A stretch of DNA of 64,000 nt from Limnoperna fortunei (taxonomy: Eukaryota; Mollusca; Bivalvia; Mytilida; Modiolidae). This document shows, piece after piece, positions 57,046-64,000 of this stretch. The translations under genes and the position numbers were made by a program. The DNA lies in assembly GCA_944474755.1 (NCBI GenBank), contig OX104120.1:25946242-26010241 (forward strand). Reading direction: 5' to 3'. The notes under the pieces were generated by a model that had not been told where the DNA came from, made no database searches, and worked only from the letters and a program-made list of their open reading frames with translations. How positions within the stretch are numbered: position 1 is the stretch's first letter; every line of letters begins with the position of its first letter.

Positions 57046-59397
57046 TTAACTGTTAACTGTGGTAAGACACTCATCCTTTGAGCAAGCATCTGACTTGTTT
57101 CTATGACTAGAAGGGAGTGTCTGCAATGAAAGAAGTTCTAGTGCAGGACAAAATGGTTCTGTTTTGATATTCTTGCTGTTTTCTTGATTATATGGACAGA
57201 TCTTTAGATGTTCTATGAGACTGCTTCCAACACTGTATTCCCATTTCTTCACTGGCGTAAAACTTGTACTAAAACACCATTTCTGAAATAATTACAAGTA
57301 TCAGTACTAATTAAACTGTAATAAAACTAAATTTATAATTATTGTTGAGATAACCAATGATCAAGAGAGAGTAAGCAATATCCTAATACATGTACTAGTA
57401 GGTCAAAGAATGAGGTTCAGCCATTTTATAGCAATATAATTTATTGTCAACTATTTTGTTTTTCACAATTTTGGAACAACTTACACTCTTATTTCTAACT
57501 AAAGACCATCTTAGGACACTTTTATTGTTATCTTTAAGTTAGGATAAAAATTTGTGGAGATGGGATAACATAGGACATTTTTGTTGACAGATGTATTCTA
57601 AACAATCCCAAGACATATTCTATTCCAAAGATATCTTAGTTGACACTGCCACAGACCTTTGGATTGTATTTTCAGTTTTCAATTACAGTCTTTGCTACAA
57701 ACTACCTGTTTATTCACATACCCAATATGCTATACTCCATTTTGATGTGGGTCCGTCTCCTTTAACCTGCCAAACAGGAACAACCATTCCTTTCTGATCC
57801 AGGAATGAAGCACACACATCTCTGAGCAGTTTACTTGTTAATGATAAATTGCATAGGCTAAAACTATCTAAGAACACAGCAATATGTTGAAGCACCTCAA
57901 ATGGAAGACTTTCTAAGTAAACTTTACCATCGGTAAATGAAAGACCATTTGTATCACCACAATTAGTATTGCACTGATATTTTGGTAAGATTTTTATTTT
58001 AGAGTCATACTTCTGTGATGTTGTAATTTCAGGAGTTGCTTCTCTTAGTTTTCTTTTATCTGTTTCTGTAACTGAGCAGTTTTTGCACTGAGTCTCAGAA
58101 TCGTCATCAGACTGATAGTCCGATTCTGTAACAGCCAATCCGAAACTTTCCTGAAGTGAGCTGTGAACAATTTTTCCCTTAGGTTCCAGGGGAGATAATC
58201 TTTTACAAGAAAACTCACATCCCATGTAAGCAAGAGGACAACGTAACTCCATCATACCATTTAATCCACAGTGAATATCATTATGTACATTTTTAAAGTG
58301 CCATGGATATTCATCACGCCTAAAATCCTGAGCACAGAGAAAAGTATACATTTTCTTAGGCTTTGGTATATATTTTGATATGCATTCTATATCTAAACTT
58401 ACTCCTAATAAATTGTGTAATTTGATTTCTTTTGTATACACGTCTTCTATACTCATAACTTCATGAACAGAAGTCTCATGAAGACCGTCAACTGACTTGA
58501 TATTGTCATTTGACTTCTCCATTTGATTTTGTTCTACATCTACCAAATCTTGAACACCTTCATGAGCTATGGTTGACTGACCCCCAGTATTTCCATTTGC
58601 ATCTTCAGCTTCACTGATGTCTGTTAATTGTTGTGCTAAGTGTTTCAAACCAGCTTTGCCAAAATGATGAGAAAATAAGTCTAATGCTGCTGTAACACTG
58701 TCTGCAGCTCTTTTTGAAGCTTTATGTAATTGGTTAACAACAGTTTTCTCCAAGCCTGGTGGGTGTTTCTGACTGCCCCATGGAGTATCTTCATCAGATG
58801 TTGCACCTGATGTATCATCAATGGTCATATCTGACTCAACAGACTGGCTTCTGTTTTGCTCTAAAGGCACACTTGGATACTTCTGTGTCAGAGAATTTTG
58901 GAAGATCTTGCGAATTTTCTTTGGAACTTTCATAGACTGCACAAGCATCCTTTGATCCCTGAGTGCGAGCGCTACATCTAACTGTGTACATTTAACATGT
59001 TGGCTGTCTAAGGGAAGAGGAGTCCTAGAGTAATCTTCCCTTGAATACATTGGCCACCGATTCCACTCTACGACACATCGTTGAACACTTGCTGGACATA
59101 CATGTAAATGTAGTGCCCTTTTACACCTTAATAATTCCACTGGACATCCATATATATGATTGATACATTGAACTTTTTGGTGCAAGCAAAGGGTTTTATG
59201 TTCATCAGTCTTGCAGACATGAAATCTATGACCACACCCATTTTCACAGTCTATTAATTCACAGCTACTTAGATGATCTGGGGTAATGTTACATTTCCTA
59301 CTGACACATGTTTCACAGTGAGCATGTAACAAAGACAAACTAAACATCATGTCCTCAATAGGCTTCAAATTCTCAGCTGCTGCTTCTCTTTGGTTGT
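57046..59397 (-). CDS. FBXO30: FBXO30/FBXO40-type F-box protein with TRAF-like zinc fingers
   Basis: Two exons: 59397-57722 and 57282-57046, joined AYW|KWCFSTSF in phase 0 with GT-AG borders. The likely start is the ATG at 59350, giving 621 residues (human FBXO30 is 745). The family are substrate receptors of SCF (Skp1-Cul1-F-box) ubiquitin ligases. The N terminus has the Cys/His-rich zinc region (about 12-95: HCETCVSRKC, CENGCGHRFHVC, YGCPVELLRCKRALHLHVCP) and the family signature VEWNRWP. LDVALALRDQRMLVQSMKV follows, as in FBXO30. A middle Ser/Asp-rich linker precedes the F-box at 481-520 (SLPFEVLQHIAVFLDSFSLC). The second exon carries the family C terminus (FSTSFTPVKKWEYS..LIEHLKICPYN). 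One large coding exon plus a small last exon is also the vertebrate layout. The frame stays open upstream of 59350 to an acceptor at 59398, so a longer N terminus is possible. Confidence 0.93.
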
Positions 59398-60872
59398 CTG
59401 AAAATAATGTAAAACTGGTAAATATTTATCTTTTTTTACTTTTTCAAATAAATTTAAAGGACAAATACAGTGGTACATGTAAATACTGAATGTATGTTTA
59501 GCCTAATGAAAAATTAGATAAATCGTTCAGTCTCACCTTAAATTGGATCAAAAAAATGAGTGCATGTGTTGAAAACTTAAAATCTTGCACTTAAATAAGT
59601 GGATAAGTAAATGTAGGTGCAAAAAAAGTACATCTTGTATCACATATATAGATGATACAAGGTTTGTATCACCCAGGTTGTATCAATTGCTAAATTTTCA
59701 GATTAAGACAAAATATATACTTAATTTTCGAAAAAAAAAATCATAACATGAGCTACATTATCCCTTGAAACCCTTCTACATTTGAGACTTTCAAGTAAAT
59801 TATGATAACTTTATAGCAAGCATCGCATGCGTGTGTGTAAAAAAATTCACATGATCCATATGAACAAACCCATTTCAGATGGTAGCTGAGACCTGAAGAA
59901 AATATTGTAGACAAACGAAAAAATATATAATAAAAAAGTAGACGAAAATAATTTTGACATCGATAAAATTAAAAGTGTTTATTTTTTAAATTACTACACA
60001 AATGCCAGACAATTTTTTTTTCAATCTGAAATGCTGTATTTGAAATTGAGATAAGATGTCGCGTAATCAATGAAATGTTAGGGGGCTCTGAAATAACGAC
60101 ATGAACAATGCATGATGCTCGAAATTATTTATGCTGCACCTACATTCATATTATTTAATAGATTCTGATTATGATTCAGTACAGATCAATTATAATATAT
60201 ATTATACATTCTACATCTTACAGTGTTTATATCTACGTGCGTCGTCTTTTGAAATGTAGGTATATAAATAAGTCATTCCTATGACTATTTATGGTTACAC
60301 ATAAAATTCAGACATACTCAGTCTTGCACCTGTTGACACAGGAAATGTGAAATATGTGTACTCCTAAAGTAATTTTAAAAACAGATTTACATAAATTCTA
60401 CAGTAATGGAGTTTTTTGACCGACTAAAACGTCCATTTCCAAAACTTATGACATTTTCCAAATGTTTTAAGTTCGGTTTATCAGCTGAGTTTGACATTTG
60501 ATCTATGTTGATATACAAAGTAAAAATCATGTTAACAATAATATATAACCTTCTATAATTATATTATTGCTTCAAAACATCGATTATTCCCGCGATCTGT
60601 TTTGTGCAGTCAGTGAGATTAATTTTCTGTAAAAACCATAATTATGAGAATTTTTATATACTTTGTGCATCGTGCACAATAACCGGAAGTAGGAAGAATA
60701 TAAATACCAGAAAAGTTAAATTGATATGTAACTCACACTTATTTTGCCGCAATTATACCCTATATTACCAGCTAATTATCATAGACTGCAACTAGTACGT
60801 AGAGTCTTTCAGAAATTTTTTATAACAAATAGTGATCAGATATTAGTTGAAGATAACACATTACACATGCCA
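59398..60872. other. Intron or upstream region of the F-box gene
   Basis: AT-rich, with no supported coding exon. A 5' UTR exon and promoter of the F-box gene may lie here or beyond, but none can be pinned down. Confidence 0.4.
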
Positions 60873-62454
60873 TTAAAGTGATACTCACTGATAGTGTCTA
60901 CGATTTTGAAAAAAAAAATGAAAAGGTAATTTTAGTCTTATACTTCTTCTAAAAGATTATAAAATTCAAATCTCTGGTTAAAAAGTAATATTAAAACTGT
61001 CTTTTTATGTAAAAATACAGTTTTGTAATCAAAATCAATTTTTGTCTGGTAGACAATAATTGACCCATTTCCAGTTTTACATGATTTATCTCCCCTTTTA
61101 CTTCCTGTTAAAAAAACTACGGCTATCATTACTAAAAGACTATGATATTGAAATAAAGATTTTGAATTGTTTTAATATTGTTTGTCTATGCCAATTAAAT
61201 TTTTCATCTAATTAACCTTATAAGTAGATGTTACTATTGCCATAGGCAACAGGTGAGTTTGAATACAACACCTATGTCACTGGTAACCTTGTTTATTTAA
61301 GCTATAAAACAGCTGGGGTTCTACCTCCAATTAACATCAGGTATATAGGATAATGAACATAGATTAATTAATTAACAATCATGTTTACACAGCAGACGGT
61401 TTTAATAACCTTCCTCACTCAGATATTGACACCTGTCATTCAACTGAAGCGTGAAAATTTATCAAAGACAATTGTCCATTTCAAAAGGTTTCAACAGGAC
61501 GAACTGCGGCTATAGCCGCAGTTTTTAGTACCGGAAATGGACACTAGGTGGCGTTTTTTAAATTGGAAAGTCGTCAATTCCATCGGAAACCCGCCTACAT
61601 TCACATCACCTTTGTTCGGCCGGTTTACCGCACATGTGTAGTTGCAGACTTGAATGTAAACAATGTCGCACGTGCAGCAAAATGCAAGAGGGAGACAGAT
61701 AATTTTGATCGATTCAACATATACGAGAAAAAGATGGGAAGTGCTAGCCCAATATCATTAAGGAAGTAAATATTTGGAGTGAAATCAATCGTTGGAATGA
61801 AATTAAGAGCGTTCTTCGAGTCGACAGTCATGCTGAAGTTGTCAAAATTGGGGAAATTGTTGTTGGATGGGTATGCGTGTAAAACGATTAAAATAACTGC
61901 AAATTACATATAGAATTGAAGAGATTTGTAATATATATGTCGTTCAACTACTGGAAGTGTCTCTTTTGATAAATGCTCTTTTCACAACGCAATTCGTTCT
62001 GTTTACTGTAAAATAAATATCGGTATTTATGGGGTCTCCGAAGGGGAAAACCTTCCTACAATATGAATGAAATTTTTATTTTATCGTTTTCTGCAAGTTG
62101 AAATTAAATTGTTTATTATCTGTTGTAGGTAATATATGTTACTGTCAGTTATAGAAATTAGTTATCAACGAAATATTTACTCTATTTGTAAAATGCACGA
62201 GATTACCTCGTCATCCATATTTATGTGCACCGCCAATCATCTGAATCTGCAATCATCGGAAACTAGGACCCGATGCATAATTAATTAGTTGTTATGGAAA
62301 GACTAGCGATGTTTTTTAATGTTTATTAAATATTTTTATGTTTAATTTTTAACTTTTTAGCGTTTTTACCGACTAATTATGACATTATCAATCAATTTCA
62401 ACAACTAAAACCACTACTGAAAATTTTTCAAAATCGTAGACACTATCACTTTAA
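60873..62454. mobile_element. 1.58-kb inverted-repeat DNA element bounded by TTAA
   Basis: The left end TTAAAGTGATA, with a 10-base insert, then GTGTCTACGATTTTGAAAAA (60873-60912) is the reverse complement of the right end (62420-62454). Both ends coincide with TTAA. No transposase was found; an inner palindrome ACTGCGGCTATAGCCGCAGT is at about 61504-61523. TTAA targeting is typical of piggyBac, but the ends do not start CCC, so the superfamily is open. Confidence 0.72.
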
Positions 62455-62527
62455 ACTTGGAAGACACAAATGAAATGTACTAGTATATGTATAAAATTAC
62501 AATGTAGTAGACAACTCATAAAATTAC

Positions 62528-62662
62528 TTATCACATGCCTCAGAGAAAAAAGAACTTGTTGCACAGGCCCTACCACTAGATTGGCTGTGGTTCTTCTAGC
62601 CTCATAAAGTTTGGTGTCTAAATCTATACAAGCTGTGTTGAGGCAGTTGTTACTAGTGCATT
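62528..62662 (-). CDS. Candidate extra 5' coding exon of the F-box gene
   Basis: A 135-base block with a good acceptor (CTCTTTGTCAATTTCAG before 62662) and a donor GTAATT after 62528. It is open throughout in the phase that joins the main F-box exon: both begin one base into a codon. It encodes a Cys-bearing piece, CTSNNCLNTACIDLDTKLYE, then ARRTTANLVVGPVQQVLFSL. I do not recognise the domain. It could belong to a longer N terminus or to another gene extending beyond the window. Confidence 0.4.
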
Positions 62663-63254
62663 CTGAAATTGACAAAGAGAATGTAGACACATGTCAAATA
62701 CAATTTGTATAAGAAATTAATGAAATAAAGTCAATATATGGATATGAAGTATAGGGTGTTGACTTTAAATTTTAAGATTCTTATCCTTTTGAAGTTACAT
62801 ATAAAATTCCTAAAAGAAATTTTAGGAGTTTACTGCAAGCATCAAATGATGCATGTAGAGTTCCACTCAAGAATCAGGTTATATTCTCAGCAGTAAATTT
62901 TCTTCAACATATCGTTTCTTCTGAACACTCACTTATCATTAATGTATTTAAAAAATTAAAAAAAATTAATCCCTTGGTTTAACAAAATTAAATCTTTTTT
63001 AGATGAACTTGGAATGTCTTAAATAACAAATAATTCGAGCTTTCTAAAAAACAGTTTGAACCAAATGAAACCAAAAATAATTGACCAATGTTTTCAGAAT
63101 CAATACTCATATATCTCAAAATCTGATAAATTAGACTTTTTCTGCTAGTTTTACAGCACATGTAAATGCAAAAGAGCACCTTATGTTGTTATTTTGAAAA
63201 ACAAAATGATTGAGCTGCATTATGCAAGATAAGAATAAGCTGTCATACATTAAT

Positions 63255-63975
63255 GATTGAAAGAGGTTGAAACCTTAAAATTCCAAGAGAGTAAAGAATT
63301 TGTAATTTTTGTAATTCTAGTCAAATAGAAGATGAAAATCACTTTATGTTATACTGTTCAAAGTATAAGAAATTAGGAGAAACATTTCATACAAAGATAT
63401 TTAATATTTTTAAAAACAAGACTAATTGTTAAAGTAAATTCTCTGATTTAAATTTCTTTTTTTATATAATACTTCACATACCAAATATAAAAGTTAACTT
63501 CTTCCTTCATTTCAGATGAGTTAAATATGAGAAAATGCCAGATTTATTTTCCTATATTTATTTATAATATATAAGTATTATCCATATTATTATATTTTAT
63601 TATAACAGTAACAATATATTAGAGTTACTGTTGTAGCGAGCACAGCTTGCAGCAGGCAGCAAAGCTGCCCCCCGAAGAGCGGTAAGCTCCACGGCAATTA
63701 CGTGTCAGGTGATCAAAATGAAATCACGTGATTAAAATCTGCTTAATGCTGATATTGAATTTTTTTCGTCCGGAATTTGATATCGTCAAAAAACTGTACC
63801 AAAGTGAATGAAGAAGAGCACTAAAATTAATTTTAAAGAAAATAAAATATGATTATATGGATAATATATATATGGATTGTAATTTCAATTTTGTATTTTC
63901 ATTATTGTCAAAGGCCTTAACCATTTATTGTGGATGAGTTTAGCCAATAAAATTATTTGTATTTGTATTTAAAAT
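63255..63975 (+). pseudogene. LINE 3' fragment with zinc knuckle and tail, interrupted
   Basis: LKIPRE*RICNFCNSSQIED then ENHFMLYCSKYKK (63270-63385) is the C-x2-C-x8-H-x4-C end of a CR1/L2-like LINE, with a stop codon inside. The block GAGTTTAGCCAATAAAATT followed by TTGTATTTGTATTT (about 63935-63972) looks like the 3' end of such an element. A GC-rich block at 63630-63745 interrupts the two. Confidence 0.7.
63630..63745. mobile_element. GC-rich hairpin block, probable head of a further small element
   Basis: GTAGCGAGCACAGCTTGCAG followed by GGCAGCAAAGCTGCC, which folds on itself, and GAGCGGTAAGCTCC stand out from AT-rich flanks. The style is that of the hairpin heads of families A, B, D and E, but the 3' end was not found. 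Confidence 0.4.
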
Positions 63976-64000
63976 ACAGTGTTTCAGAGATTGAAAAAAT

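Noticed and set aside
61548..61769. 73-codon frame within the TTAA-bounded element
   Set aside because: It does not start with ATG, there is no domain, and it lies wholly inside a probable non-autonomous transposon.

Overview
The window is a low-GC, intron-containing, repeat-crowded stretch of an animal nuclear genome, most likely a bivalve mollusc. That inference rests on a tRNA-headed SINE and several tandem-repeat transposons with hairpin ends of a kind recalled from bivalve genomes, and on two protein genes that read like invertebrate orthologues. The species cannot be told from the sequence.

Genes. JMJD6 lies on the + strand (11404-19247), with eight of its exons readable; only the first, about 18 codons, is missing. 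An FBXO30/FBXO40-type F-box gene lies on the - strand (57046-59397, with a possible further 5' coding exon at 62528-62662). The two are convergent. Between them are two identical, intronless copies of an unrecognised 425-residue coiled-coil gene (40990-42267 and 48954-50231).

Layout. 0-9.4 kb holds three tandem-repeat elements, one split by a LINE flanked by a 12-bp target-site duplication. 9.4-19.5 kb is upstream sequence and JMJD6, whose introns hold a complete SINE, a hAT-like insertion, a foldback MITE with 9-bp duplications, and two tandem arrays grown from exon ends together with their 5' splice sites. 19.5-26 kb is AT-rich intergenic DNA with a decayed 3' end of 18S rRNA. 26-31 kb holds decayed LINEs. 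30.9-36.6 kb is a nested and tandem complex of hairpin-headed elements. 35.07-51.47 kb is a near-identical direct tandem duplication of about 8 kb that carries the orphan gene. 51.5-57 kb is mostly featureless. 57-64 kb is the F-box gene, a 1.6-kb inverted-repeat element flanked by TTAA, and a LINE tail.

Functionally, JMJD6 is a nuclear Fe(II)/2-oxoglutarate oxygenase and FBXO30 a substrate receptor of an SCF ubiquitin ligase; nothing in the window links their jobs. The most unusual content is structural: exon-derived minisatellites inside JMJD6, the fresh tandem duplication with its orphan gene, the shared architecture of the tandem-repeat transposons, and the rRNA fragment.
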